DNA of 64,000 bases, taken from NCBI RefSeq assembly GCF_038396675.1, contig NC_088921.1:35884501-35948500 (forward strand). The letters are read 5' to 3'. The translations under genes and the position numbers were made by a program. Source of the DNA: Hydra vulgaris (taxonomy: Eukaryota; Cnidaria; Hydrozoa; Anthoathecata; Hydridae). This document shows, piece after piece, positions 1-10,580 of the stretch. The notes under the pieces were generated by a model. The model was given only the letters and a program-made list of their open reading frames with translations. It did not search any database and had not been told where the DNA came from. The first letter of the stretch is position 1. Each line of letters begins with the position of its first letter.

Positions 1-188
1 CTATTTTCTGCTCCATTTTTTCTTAATTTTTTCAACTGCAGAAAAAAAAATTTCGAAAGTTACTTTAAAATTATTCAATTGTTATTACATTAAATAATAT
101 TAGTTATTAAAATAATTAGTTATAAAGTTTACTAATTGATTAGCTAAATATAAATAATTCAAAATAAATAAACAAACCTGACCAGGAT

Positions 189-1809
189 TTAACTCTCCAT
201 TGTTTTATCAATATTTTGAAAGTTCTTTTTGCCTAATGCTGAATGATCTAAAGATTCTGTATGACTTTCTACGACTAAACTTATATCCGCAAAAATTAGA
301 TTAGAAGTCTCAGTAGTTCCAGTATTTGTACTTGGGCCAGCAAAGTCAATGTTGTTGGTCTCAATTGTATTTATAATACTGATAGGTGTAACTACATTAT
401 TTGAATTTAATCTATTATTTTCATTTATAACACAAGATGATATATCTGTTGAACATAAGCTTTTAGGGACAGCACATACTTTACGTCGCTTTGGTTTTTT
501 AGAACCATCTGAGGACTTACATGGTTACAGGACATCTAGAACCATCCAGTGACTTACATAAATGATCTAAAAATGATTGGCTTGCTAAATCAGTAGTTGA
601 GTTTAAACCTACATTACAACATGGTAGTCGTGAAAGCACTTGAGACTTGTCTAATGGAAAAATTCCAGTTTTGCAAAAACCAGCTCTAAGGTTATCATTC
701 CCATGTTCATTTAAGTTGGTAATTAAACGGTCTAAAAGTCTAGGAAATTCATCTTTAGGAAGAGAAGCAACTCTTCTTCCTTTTCCTTTCTCCTTCCATT
801 CACATAATATTTTGCGCCAGTTAATCTTCATAGGTCTAAAGTAGGCAACATCTAATGGCTGCGTGAGATGTGTAGAGTTTGCTGGTAATGCCACAAATCC
901 TATGTTATTGCTTTGACATGCATCCAGTACTGCAAATCTCAAATGTGAAGATACGTTATCACCTATAATGACACTTCTTCCTTGAGCCTTCTTAAGTCTT
1001 GGAAGAAGTAAAGAGAAAAACCAGTCCTCAAAACATGTTGAGTCAAACCAACCACTTTTGATCTGTTATAACGTGCTTTTGGTGGCCCATGTTCCATCCA
1101 TGTATTCCATAACGACTCAGCTTTGTAAACAACATAAGGTGGTAGCAATTCACCATTAGCATTGCCACAAAACATTACAGAGAACGAGGTCTTTGTAGAA
1201 TTAATTATGGGTTCAGGATACTTACATCCACGCTTTATTAATATATATTTTTTTACCTGGATCATCACTGAGATTGGTTTCATTATAATTCCATATATTA
1301 TCAGGTGATATATTACTTATTTCATTTGATAGATTTATAAAGTAGTTATCAATCACAGTCGTTCCTATTTCTGCTCTCTTTCGCTTTATGTTGCTTGCAA
1401 ATCTTACTGTGAGTTCTGGATTTCTTTTTAAAAAAGATCGAATCCAATCGTCACCTGGAAAATTATTTTTGAACTGAGGTAAAACGACGCCTTTTTTCTC
1501 TAAATACCCTTTTACTATGCATCTTAAATCATATTTATCAAACGGAAAACCAAACTCAGATGATTTTATTGCATATGCCTTAAACATGTCTTCTTCTTTT
1601 GATGTAAATATTTGCTGACCACCATACTTTTTAGGATATGTCTGTTTTATTTTATTTTTTAATGTTGATCTTGGTATATCGTATTTCAAAGCTGCTTGTC
1701 GTTGAGTAATTAAACCATTCTTTAAATATTTTAATGCATTGTCTAACTGTTCTAAAGTATAAGTAACATATTTTCTTTTTCCACGATTTGGCTTGTAATT
1801 TTGTGGCAT
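189..1809 (-). pseudogene. pogo/Tigger-type DDE transposase, broken
   Basis: Seen: an N-terminal helix-turn-helix of the Psq/CENP-B kind (about residues 15-55, with ITQRQAALKYDIPRSTL), a second DNA-binding stretch, then a DDE_1 catalytic core. The first catalytic block reads NYNETN, so the usual Asp is Asn. The second block (VIIGDNVSSHL, near 935-970) and the third (STHLTQPLDVAYF, near 860) keep their Asp. The frame is broken by a one-base indel in an A-run near 1250, another in an A-run near 1057, and an imperfect 37-bp duplication near 500-545 that shifts the frame before a basic KKPKRRK stretch and a Ser/Thr-rich tail ending near 189. Family knowledge: such enzymes cut and paste DNA at TA sites. 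Inference: an inactive copy. The two homopolymer indels could be assembly errors, but the lost Asp and the duplication argue for real decay. ATG at 1809 is the natural start. Confidence 0.85.
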
Positions 1810-1958
1810 ATTTAAACTAAGAACTAAACAAATTTCGCTATTTACTAATACAAACTGTTATACTGATTTTCTATTGCATTACTACTACAAAATTTTTCAT
1901 TCCAACATAGTAACTACCATAATATCTATAAATGATCACTAAAAAAGGTTTACTCTAA

Positions 1959-2000
1959 TACATGGGGTGACTTTAGCCCGGGCCAATGTCACCCTATGTA
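1959..2000. repeat. 42-bp GC-rich near-palindrome, possible TIR-only MITE
   Basis: Two inverted copies of a sequence beginning TACATRGGGTGAC meet at a GCCCGGGC centre, with a few mismatches between arms. TA occurs at both outer edges. The GC-rich core stands out in AT-rich surroundings. It lies 150 bp upstream of the pogo-type transposase start and may be that element's end or a minimal element made only of two inverted ends. Confidence 0.5.
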
Positions 2001-2950
2001 GTGAGCCAAAGACAACCTACTTTTTTTAATCTCAATTGCAAAAAATTAATAAACTGTTAAGCTTTCAAAACAAGATAGAATCAAACACTAATGGTTTAAA
2101 ATTAATTCAGTGTATATTCCAATAAAAAACCTTCTCCAGGTACTGCTATCGATGTAAAAGTTTACACACCTAAAAAAATTCGGATTTTAGGTGCTTCTTC
2201 TAAAGTGCAACTTACAATAATATCACAATGACTCGAGTTAAGTAAACTAAGTTAGACTAAGTTTTTTTTTTATTCTGTTTAAGAAACGGCTTATATTCAT
2301 ATTTTGGGTTTAGCTTGTAAGACTTTTGCAATCAAATTTTACATCCTAAAACAACTTGAAAAACTAAATTTTTAAATAAATAGTCACATATAAACATGGA
2401 CTTACCAATAGAATTAAAGTTACTAGAGTTCACATTTTTATGACTTTATATACCTTAATTTTATTTTGTTTTTGAAAGTAAACTCATAGGACTAAAAGGA
2501 AGGATGTTCTTATGAAAAAGATGAGGGAAAGAGTCCAAACCTATGATAATCATAACGACACGGATATATCTAGTAAATACTAATCAAAATCAGATTAATG
2601 CAGATAGTTCTATTTAAATTTAAAGTTCGGCAAAATTTACCATGGATAATTTAAGTTTTGTTCTTTTTAATATTTCCAATAAAACCAGATATAGTTTCTT
2701 AGTTTTTATTACAAAACTGGATATTAATTCTTTGCTTATACAATAAATGTTTTGTATAATCAAAACTTTGATTTAAAGTAGTTTTCTTGGTTCAAGAGTG
2801 TTTTTTAATTTTGATCTAACCATTTACCTTTTTAACGTTTATACAAAAATCTAGAAGGGTAGTAGCAGATAAATTTTAGATGTCTTAATGCAAGACACTC
2901 AACGAGACTCTTAATTTATTTGAAAAATTTGTAACAATTACGTTCTCCTA
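2001..2950. other. AT-rich, no gene recognised
   Basis: I see no coding stretch longer than a few dozen codons, no RNA gene and no clear repeat. It separates the pogo-type relic from the family X fragment. Confidence 0.5.
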
Positions 2951-3243
2951 TTTTTACTAGACATAGAAAAACTTCTTCTTAAGATTGAGAACGAGGAGGA
3001 AACGATAAATGATCTATCTGACGCTTTTAACTTTGATAGAATTACTTTTACAAACCGAATAAAAACAAATATTGTGTGCCGTTGCCTTATTTGTGATGTT
3101 GCTTGTTTCAATACAATTAGGAATTTAAAATTAAATAATTGCAAAAAGAAAAACATATGAATAAACATATGATTAAAATAGCCATTGATGGAGAAAATGG
3201 GTTTTTAAAGGTCTACATGAATATATTGAATAGCCAAAAATAA
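2951..3243 (+). pseudogene. family X Cys-rich transposon protein, copy C (fragment)
   Basis: An open stretch from about 2951 to 3160 reads FDRITFTNRI followed by CRCLICDVAC. This matches the second Cys pair of the two larger copies in this window (CNCLVCQITK at 30.6 kb, CCCLICRIGR at 46.1 kb). After a stop, the same strand reads AIDGENGFLKVYMNIL (3182-3230), corresponding to the IDGGxxFLK motif found in both larger copies. The roughly 200 residues that separate these motifs elsewhere are missing, so this is an internally deleted relic. Function is unknown: I recognise a repeated cnidarian protein family but cannot name it. The assignment rests on two independent motifs in the correct order and strand. 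Confidence 0.6.
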
Positions 3244-4140
3244 ATACCAAGTTATAACCAAGTTTCTATTTTTAAAAATTTATATGATTTAATTAATAAT
3301 AATTAAAAGTAATATAGTTTTTAAAGCTTCGACACTGATGTAAAAAAACTGGCAATCTTGGAATTTTTGAATTTAAACAAAAAAAGGTTATGCAAAATTG
3401 AAAAAATTTCAAAGTTTTATGATTCAAAACATTTTAGCGCGTTTTTCTGTAACTTTTCAGAACAAAATACATTCGCACATTAAATTAAAAATATGTCTTG
3501 ATTATAATAATGATACTTAGTGCTTTCATTAGTTATACGATGAGAACCATGAGGATAGGTATCTTTTTGAGGTGTTATTGTCATGGAATTTGTGGAGTTG
3601 CTTGGTTTTAATTTCATCACTCTAACTGGAAGCAAATTTCTAAGCATTAATATAAATCAAATCATAAACTCATAGTTTATGGTATTATTTACGGGTTGTT
3701 TTCTTGGTTTTTTAAGTTTTTTGTTCTAGGTTTTCTTTGGTTTCTTGTTTTTGGTTTTTTTTTAATATGTTAATTATCTTAATAAATTTAATCGCTTTTA
3801 ATCAGTTTATCTATTTTTCAATGATACAAGTATCTTGCTAAGTAACTTTATCCTAATGGCTGTTGTCAACTTTGGGAAGAAATTGACAACTATAACAATA
3901 ATAAATTGTAATTGGTTCAAATATGCGTTTATCATAATACGTGATTCGTTTGATTTTACTTTTAAAATGTTGAAATTTATAATTTTGTTTGCGCGTTTTT
4001 GTAACATATTTTAACAAAATTTTAATTTGTTCTTGTGGTGTCAAAGTACCTTTTTTTTTTTTTTCAGAAAAATATAGGAGACTTTCTTTAAGAATTCACA
4101 ATTGTGCCCCCTCCCCCCACTTCGAAACCCGTGTCGTCGG
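3244..4140. other. AT-rich, no gene recognised
   Basis: Contains a G/T-rich low-complexity patch near 3690-3770. No coding or RNA gene could be supported. Confidence 0.45.
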
Positions 4141-4149
4141 CCCTGTTTT

Positions 4150-4398
4150 AAAGATCAGGTGGTTTGAGTATTGGAGTAGCTTGATAATAGTCCGGACCTT
4201 AATCCAATTATTTGAAGATTTATGGAACGAATTGAAAAGATATATCCTGAAAACAGCATAAACTAACACCACATAGCTTATATAGAAATTAATTCAAATT
4301 TGGTTTCATGATGAACAAATTAGATGCAGTAAATTTATTCAGTCGATGCCGAAGCGTGTTTCAGCTGTAATTTAAAATAAACCAAGACACACTAAGTA
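4150..4398 (+). pseudogene. Tc1/mariner transposase C-terminus (relic)
   Basis: The reading SPDLNPI at 4188-4209, then after a one-base shift FEDLWNELKRYI, is the hallmark third-Asp block of Tc1 transposases (SPDLNPIE.LW..lK). A further shift leads into IQIWFHDEQIRCSKFIQSM and PKRVSAVI, the usual tail of the family, interrupted by one TAA and ending TAA at 4398. The N-terminal two thirds cannot be found upstream. The enzyme would cut and paste DNA at TA. This copy is dead. Confidence in the family is high because motif order and spacing fit. Confidence 0.7.
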
Positions 4399-5275
4399 AG
4401 TCAGTTATTAGTGTCATAAACTAAATAACGTTTTAGTGCTGACTCATACATTTACCATATTTGAATTTTGTATTAATTATGTTTTAACTGCATACTTTTA
4501 TTTATTGTGTCAATAATAATCTTGTTGTGCTTTAGAATGTGTAAATCCCTAATTTAATAGCTTGTATTTACTTTCAATAAAGCTTATATTTATAGATAGC
4601 ATGTATGCTGTTAAGTGTATTAATAGCATGTAGGGGAAGGTTACGTATGTTGAGCATGTTAACAGTGTATTGTTTTTTTGCAGCAAAGTATCATAATGTT
4701 TATATTTATTTTTGCAGATTATCATAATTTAATCTTTCCTCTTAAAGAATATAAATGAATAATTCATTAAAAAAAAATCTTTATACCAAAAATGGCTTTA
4801 TTTTCAACACACCCAATCATCTCATCTTAGAAAACCAGTTTCCTAAGATGAGCTTTTTTTAATGGAACTCAATAAAACTCAAAATAGCAAAAAAATAATC
4901 ACGAATAAAAATTTAATAAATTTTTAAGGACTATACTTAAGTAAAAAGTAATTATCTCAACCTTAAAAAAAAAACAATAAATCTTTCCTATTTGTAAAAA
5001 AGTTAACGATACTATTTTTTGAAAAAACTTTTGCTCTTGAAATACCAAAATAAAGCTCTTTAGAAAACTTTAGAAAAATTTTAATTACACGAGCATATTT
5101 TCATAACGCTTTTTAATTAATTTTTTGATAATTCAAGAAAATGCTCACTAATTGTGATTATTAACCATATCTAAGTTTAGGAAATTAGATAGGAGATAGA
5201 TAAAGCGCAAAAATAGGAGATAAATAAAGCGTAAGTATTTGGAAAATATATTTTTTAAGTAAAATTTTCTTCTAG
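4399..5275. other. AT-rich stretch, probable last intron of the dioxygenase gene
   Basis: No earlier exon of the downstream gene is visible. Near 5185-5235 a roughly 23-bp segment (AGGAGATA..TAAAGCG) is duplicated in tandem. A short inverted repeat (CTCATCTTAG / CTAAGATGAG) lies near 4820-4850. Confidence 0.4.
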
Positions 5276-5512
5276 TATGAAGGAAGATTGGGTTTACCTC
5301 CACAATCCTACCACTTTCATTGTACATACGGCGATGGTGAAGAAATAGAAGATGACTTCATTGATGAAGTTAGAGCGAAAACTTGGAGTTGCGCAAAAAA
5401 CCTAAAACTTCAGAAAGGAGACGTCCTACTATTAGATAATATATTGGTACAGCATTCTCGAATTGGTTATGAAGGTAACAGAAAAATGGTCGTAAAGATG
5501 TTTCAAGATTAG
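5276..5512 (+). CDS. TauD/TfdA-type Fe(II)/2-oxoglutarate dioxygenase, last exon
   Basis: An exon opens after a pyrimidine-rich acceptor (TTTTCTTCTAG, ending 5275) and reads YEGRLGLPPQSYHFHCTYGD, ending at TAG 5510-5512. The segment KGDVLLLDNILVQHSR, then GNRKM, is the C-terminal signature of the TauD/clavaminate-synthase-like fold. The His of VQHSR is the expected distal iron ligand and the Arg of GNRK the expected 2-oxoglutarate anchor; YGDG is also typical. The enzyme would hydroxylate or otherwise oxidise a small substrate, identity unknown. The N-terminal exons with the HxD motif lie upstream of this window or in sequence I could not recognise, so the start is not here. No stop or frameshift breaks the exon and a poly-A signal follows 50 bp later, so I read it as a live host exon and not a relic. 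Confidence 0.75.
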   Translation, partial: YEGRLGLPPQSYHFHCTYGDGEEIEDDFIDEVRAKTWSCAKNLKLQKGDVLLLDNILVQHSRIGYEGNRKMVVKMFQD

Positions 5513-5564
5513 TTTAGAATTTGCTACCTATTTAAAGTGGACTCAAGATCACCTTTTTTAAAAT

Positions 5565-5570
5565 AATAAA
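5565..5570 (+). promoter_or_regulatory. AATAAA polyadenylation signal
   Basis: AATAAA lies 53 bp after the stop codon of the dioxygenase exon, a normal 3' UTR distance. In DNA this AT-rich the hexamer is common by chance, so it counts only because of its position. Confidence 0.4.
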
Positions 5571-5823
5571 ACTTTATGTTAATTTATTATTGTAATAACG
5601 ATAGTTTATTTAATTAAATCCAACTTAAAATATACATTATAATTATAGCTAAGTTTATTTACATTATTGTTTAGGTCATTTTTATTATTATTACGAAAAC
5701 ATTTTTTTGTAATCAACATTTTCTATTGTTTCCGGAGGTTTTGATATTGCATAAAATTAAATCTATATTTACTGTTCTCACTAGCAAATACAAATTTTTT
5801 TAATAAATAAATCTTTAAAAATT

Positions 5824-5883
5824 TAAAGGAGTATGTCCAACTTACATTATATTTTTATAACGTAAGTTGGACATACTCCTTTA
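5824..5883. repeat. Perfect 22-bp inverted repeat, 16-bp loop
   Basis: Arms 5824-5845 and 5862-5883 are exact reverse complements containing GGAGTATGTCCAACTTAC. It could be a foldback scar or a transcription-end hairpin of the dioxygenase gene. Confidence 0.75.
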
Positions 5884-5933
5884 CTGCCTATAAGTTACCT
5901 ATTTTTTGATTTTTTTTCTAAAACACATGTTTA

Positions 5934-7803
5934 GGGTAGATTAGGGTAATATGAGCACCTTGGTAATAAGAGCATATCTAAGATTTCTTAGATATAAGCA
6001 GTGAAGTTAAAGTTGCTTTGTATTTTTTGAATCGACTTTTTGTGGTGATAAAAGGAATCAGTACAATTTGCGTAAATTTATAAGCAGTAATTTGCGGCTA
6101 TCATCTAATTAAAACGCTGTTAAATTTTTTACGTTGTTAAAATAATATGATCACGCATAATTAAATCTGTGGCACGAAACTTTGGTGCTAAAATAATGAA
6201 ACTAATTTTTTCATAAAGAAAAATATGTTTGCTAAAAATCCAATCCATTTTTTTTTGAAAAACAATGTATGGAAACATTTAGTTTTGACTATATTTAAAG
6301 GTGCCATTTTTAAGTAATATGAGCATGCTCAAATTACCCAGTGTTATTTTTATTGAAATTACCTAGTTTAAAGCCCAAAAAAAGTAATGGTTTTAATTGC
6401 TTCTTGAATAAAAACAAAAAATAGTAAAAAATTTTAATATTTTAACAATACTAAATAATTTTCTGTAATTTAAATTCAAAAAATTTGATTTTTTATTGTT
6501 CAAAGGTTTGAGTTAACAAAATTAAAAAAATAACAATTTTTTTTTTTTTTTTTTTTGTTGCGGAATACATAACATCACCGAATTAACCATTAAGCACACT
6601 AAGCACGTGCTTAGGGCGCCGCATGGAAACGGGCACCACGACAAGCTACTACAAATTTTTTGCAATTACTAAATTACTGCAACTGCATGAACGGCCTAAG
6701 CAACGGGTTATTTATTTCGGAAAATAGGTATTTTAGAGTTTTGCGTCATAAACACTGGAATTAGCTTTTGATAATTGTTCCTGCCAGTAACTATTTTATG
6801 TTTATTAAACTGAATAAACCATGATTTCTAGGAACAATTATTATATTTAGACTTGTAAATTGTAGAAAAACGTTAATCCTCGTGTTTTACTTTATTTGCT
6901 AGACTCGTTCATCAGTGCATTTTTTATTATGTGAAAAAGAAAACATGATTCAAATCAAAGAAGGAAATCGGGTGGTAGCAGGATATCTAAAAATATATAT
7001 CTTAGAGGAAATCAGTTTTCTCCAGTATTATCAGTATGCAATACAAATAGTTTGACTTCTCAATTGGAAATCATTAATTTTACTTACACAAATTCTAAAA
7101 TCTTGACGTCAATATCTTCAAAAAAAGTAACACAATGCAGTATTAATAGTAATATACAAATTAATAATTCAAATGAATTACCTTCATGTATTATATTTAT
7201 TGACATTTTAAGATCAATTATTATTTTAATTGGACATTGTCCTCAATGCCATAGTAATTCAATTGCAATCTCAAATCAGCTGCAACTAGTCAAATGCAAA
7301 CACTCAGCTGCAGCTAGTGCTACTCTGGAATCTTTCTTAAAAATAGTTGATGCAATGGAGAGCATTGGTGATGATCAGTCACAAAAAGATGACACTGTGC
7401 GAGAGGCAGTAAGTTTAGCTAATAAAATGATGGAATTGGAGTTTGTGTCGATGCTGGTAATTTGGCAGAACATACTGCAACATTTTTAGAAAACAAGTAC
7501 TGCATTGCAACACAAAGAACTTTATCTGGCAGTGTGCTGAAATTTCTATCAGAGTTTGGCAGTTTATCTGACTGACATGAGGGACCACTTTGATAAATAT
7601 GAGAAGACTGCCAAAGTAATACTACCAGATGGTTTTTAAAACCTCTGTGTTTTTAAGAAAAAATTTCGGTTGCCCTAATATTAGTGGATCATGAGTAGGA
7701 GAACCTAAAAATTGTTTATTCGCAAAAAATTTGGATCAAGCTTAAATATTTTTGAAAATACTCAAATTTTCGCTTAAGGTGCTCATATTACCCTAGTCTA
7801 CCC
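5934..7803. mobile_element. TIR element with TA flanks, 1.87 kb
   Basis: The left end starts GGGTAGATTAGGGTAATATG and the right end is its reverse complement over about 28 bp with one mismatch (T/C). TA dinucleotides flank both ends (5932-5933 and 7804-7805), as expected of TA-targeting superfamilies. An internal near-palindrome at about 6318-6343 repeats the TAATATGAGCAT motif of the ends. A poly-T tract sits at 6537-6556, and a GC-richer patch with AAGCACGTGCTTAGGGCGCC at about 6605 may be a nested insertion. The interior carries a decayed reading frame. Confidence 0.75.
6929..7573 (+). pseudogene. Unidentified protein of the 5.9-7.8 kb element, broken
   Basis: Reading from ATG 6929, the second codon is TGA, then KRKHDSNQRRKSGGSRISKN continues openly to about 7440. 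There a one-base shift is needed to continue GVCVDAGNLAEHT and RTLSGSVLKFLSEFGSLSD to TGA near 7573. Visible features are a basic start, CPQCH (a possible zinc-binding pair) and an acidic Asp/Glu-containing middle. It recalls the front of Mutator-like transposase domains, but I cannot establish this. The stop directly after the start codon (probably CGA to TGA) and the frameshift mean it makes no product as it stands. Confidence 0.45.
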
Positions 7804-8396
7804 TACGCTGAAGGACGATTGAAAACAATATAAAACTACACTTTACAACTTAAAAATAATAAAAAAAACCCCACCTCCCAACCTTCAAAAAAAAAAAGAT
7901 AATTATATTACAACAGTTTTTTCAAATTTTTTTTTATTTAAATTTTGAAAAAGGAATTGCAAATATGTTAATTTGACGTATTTTTATTGTAAAAATAATC
8001 AATTAACAAATTAATAATCAAAAACTAAAGCTCTGTTACATAATTAAATATTGTCTCCTTTTTATATTACTAAAATTGAAAAAAATTACATAATAATATT
8101 ACAAAATGGTATTAAATAATCTAAGAAATAGATATAGTTGGGTTTGTCAAAAGAGAGGTGATAGTTTAGGTTCAAAAAACGTTGATTTTAAAAATGAAAA
8201 TATGATATATAGTATGATCATTTTAAAGGATAATAATAATATGATCACTTTAAAGGCGATAGATTAAATCTTGTACAGGATCAGATAATTTGTTACAAAA
8301 ATTTAAAACGCAAACGTTACAAAAACGTTAGAGCGCTTGCTATAGAAGCAGGAGATCCTTATAAACATAAATATGAACATATTTTTGCGTCACAGT

Positions 8397-8503
8397 AAAA
8401 AAGGAGGCGTAAACTTCCTGGTTAAATGGATTTCCGCGGAGCTCTGTGACAAGACCATAAGGTCTTCTTGGAGCATCTAAATTTAAAAAAAAAAAAAAAA
8501 AAT
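8397..8503 (+). mobile_element. tRNA-derived SINE, 3' part
   Basis: GGAGGCGTAAACTTCC, then CCGCGGAGCTCTGTGACAAG, a ...TCTTGGAGCATC stretch and a run of A's match the body and tail of the full-length SINE at 39.7 kb. The tRNA-like head is missing, a normal 5' truncation. Confidence 0.7.
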
Positions 8504-9643
8504 CTTTGAATAAAGCCGTTCATTTGCTTGATACGAATCATAGAAATAAAAATATTATTTCTAACAATACACTTTTTGAAGATAGTTCTAATGATGAATC
8601 AAATCATAATATTGTTCTTAAAAATTAGGAAGGTTTTAACTCTAGGAGTACTGATAATGATTCTGATAGGTACGATTATATTGATGACGACGGTGACAGT
8701 GATTATTGCGTCAATTTATTAAAGAAAATACCATCAATATAGAAATCAATAGAATAGTAAATTCACATCATATCAGTTTTATTTGTAAATGTTAGTCTGA
8801 TTCGACTCCATTTAGAAAAATAACAAAAGAAGGGATAATCGATGTTTTTATTAAAACAAACATATACCAATTGAGAGGCGTTGTTGTCAGTTTTATTTGA
8901 CAGATCGTAAGTGGCTTAAAAATAAATATTTAGATGATATATCAATTGTAAAAAACTCTGTTACTATAAATAAAACAATGATAAAAGATTTTTTTGTTTT
9001 TGGTCTAGAGATTTAAAAACTGCATCAATATTCGCAAAATTTAGTGAGATAAATAACGTAACAACTGAATTTTGTTTCCAAAATACAGACTTTACCAAAG
9101 ATGAATTTCTATATTTGGTGAGTGAATTAAAAACAATAAAAAAGTCTTCTCAATAAAAAAATCAAGTTTATCTTTCTTGGTTAAAGAATTGCTTTTTATT
9201 TGGCTTTGTCATGTCGGTTGAAAGTTTAGAAATATTGTTAAAAAATTTAGCATTAAGCAAAAGCCTTGCTTAATGCTAATTTTTTTGGCAAAAATTTAGG
9301 AGCAAAATCACGATCACAAAATAATTGGCTGTTAAATAACACAGATATGATCAAAGATTTGTGTGACTTAAAAAACAGCTAGCAATTATAGCCGATAGTA
9401 CTTATTTATACGGTGACAAAAGTTCAAATATTTTTTTACTACGAAACCTGTACAGTGGGAAAAAAAAATGACATTTAGATAAGTCTTTTGAAGTACGCGC
9501 TGCAAGTGGTTTTATTATTGATGTTTATGGACCTTTTGCTGCAACTATTAATGACGCAACTATATTATATTATATTAGGTGATATTTTAAAAATAAAAAG
9601 TGACTTAAAAGAACTAGTTTGGTCCAAGGATTTATTAGTTTTA

Positions 9644-9751
9644 GAGGTTTTAGAGACATCATTTAGAGGTTTTAGAGACATCATTTAGAGGTTTTAGAGA
9701 CATCATTTAGAGGTTTTAGAGACATCATTTAGAGGTTTTAGAGACATCATT
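9644..9751 (+). repeat. 22-bp minisatellite inside transposase frame, 5 copies
   Basis: The unit GAGGTTTTAGAGACATCATT(TA) is repeated four full times plus a final 20 bp. It encodes the RGFRDII region of the transposase. At 22 bp each extra unit shifts the frame, so the expansion alone disables the gene. Confidence 0.9.
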
Positions 9752-9956
9752 GATAAATTGAAAACTACATATAAAGTATTAATCGAGACTTGTTCTAAAA
9801 GTCAGTTTACTAGTTTACAAGCTAACCATGCTAGTTTTGTTACAAAATGCAGATGGGTTGTTGAGGCTGTTAATGGTACATTTAAACAATCTCTTTTATT
9901 CTTTGGAAAAAATAAGGAATACAATGCTTCCTCATATAACGAATGATGCTAAAATA

Positions 9957-10580
9957 AAGAAACGCTAAAAGCATTTTTTGGTCTTTGAGATAGCTAACTT
10001 TCCGACATGGAGCAAACTCCAAACATTTATGTGTTTAACTTATGTCAAATAAGGACGCTATGCAAAAAATTGCGATGATTGGAGCTTGGGAACAAAAAAA
10101 CCCCAAAATTTTGTCCCCCCTGCCCCAAACGTGAGAGCAACAAGTTGATGAAACATTTTTTGTACTATTTTCAACTAGACTTATATTCATCGATAAATTT
10201 TATATTTCGTTGTAAAATATTTTAGCGTTCAAAAATTATGACCATATAAAAAATTGAACCCCCCTCAATTTGAGGGGGTTGCAAATTTTATAATGTCATA
10301 ATTTTTGAATGGTGAGAGATAATACTATGAAACTTAAAATTTATCGATGAATATAAGTCTAGTTGAAAATAGTACAAAAAATGTTTGGTCAACTTGTTGG
10401 TCTCACGTTTGGGGCAGGGGGGACAAAATTTTGGGATTTTTTTGTCCCCAAGCTTCGATAATCGCAATTTTTTGCAAAGCATCCTTATTTGACATAAATA
10501 TAAACATAAAATTGTTTGTAGTTTGTTCCATGGCTGGAAGTTAGCTATCTCCAAGACAAAAAAATGCTTTTGGCGCCCCA
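9957..10580. mobile_element. 624-bp foldback element with 9-bp target duplication
   Basis: The whole element is one near-palindrome centred at about 10268-10269 (CCCTCAATTTGAGGG), each arm about 310 bp. Outer ends share CGCY-AAAAGCATTTTTT. GCTAAAATA occurs directly before it (9948-9956) and directly after it (10581-10589). The flanking transposase reading TNDAKI resumes as AKIAVSLINS, showing an exact insertion site. Long inverted ends and a 9-bp duplication are typical of Mutator-like non-autonomous elements (inference). Reading frames within it are palindrome artefacts. Confidence 0.88.

Noticed and set aside
10288..10554. Overlapping 65-88 codon frames on both strands near 10.3-10.5 kb
   Set aside because: They lie wholly inside the 624-bp palindrome and mirror each other.
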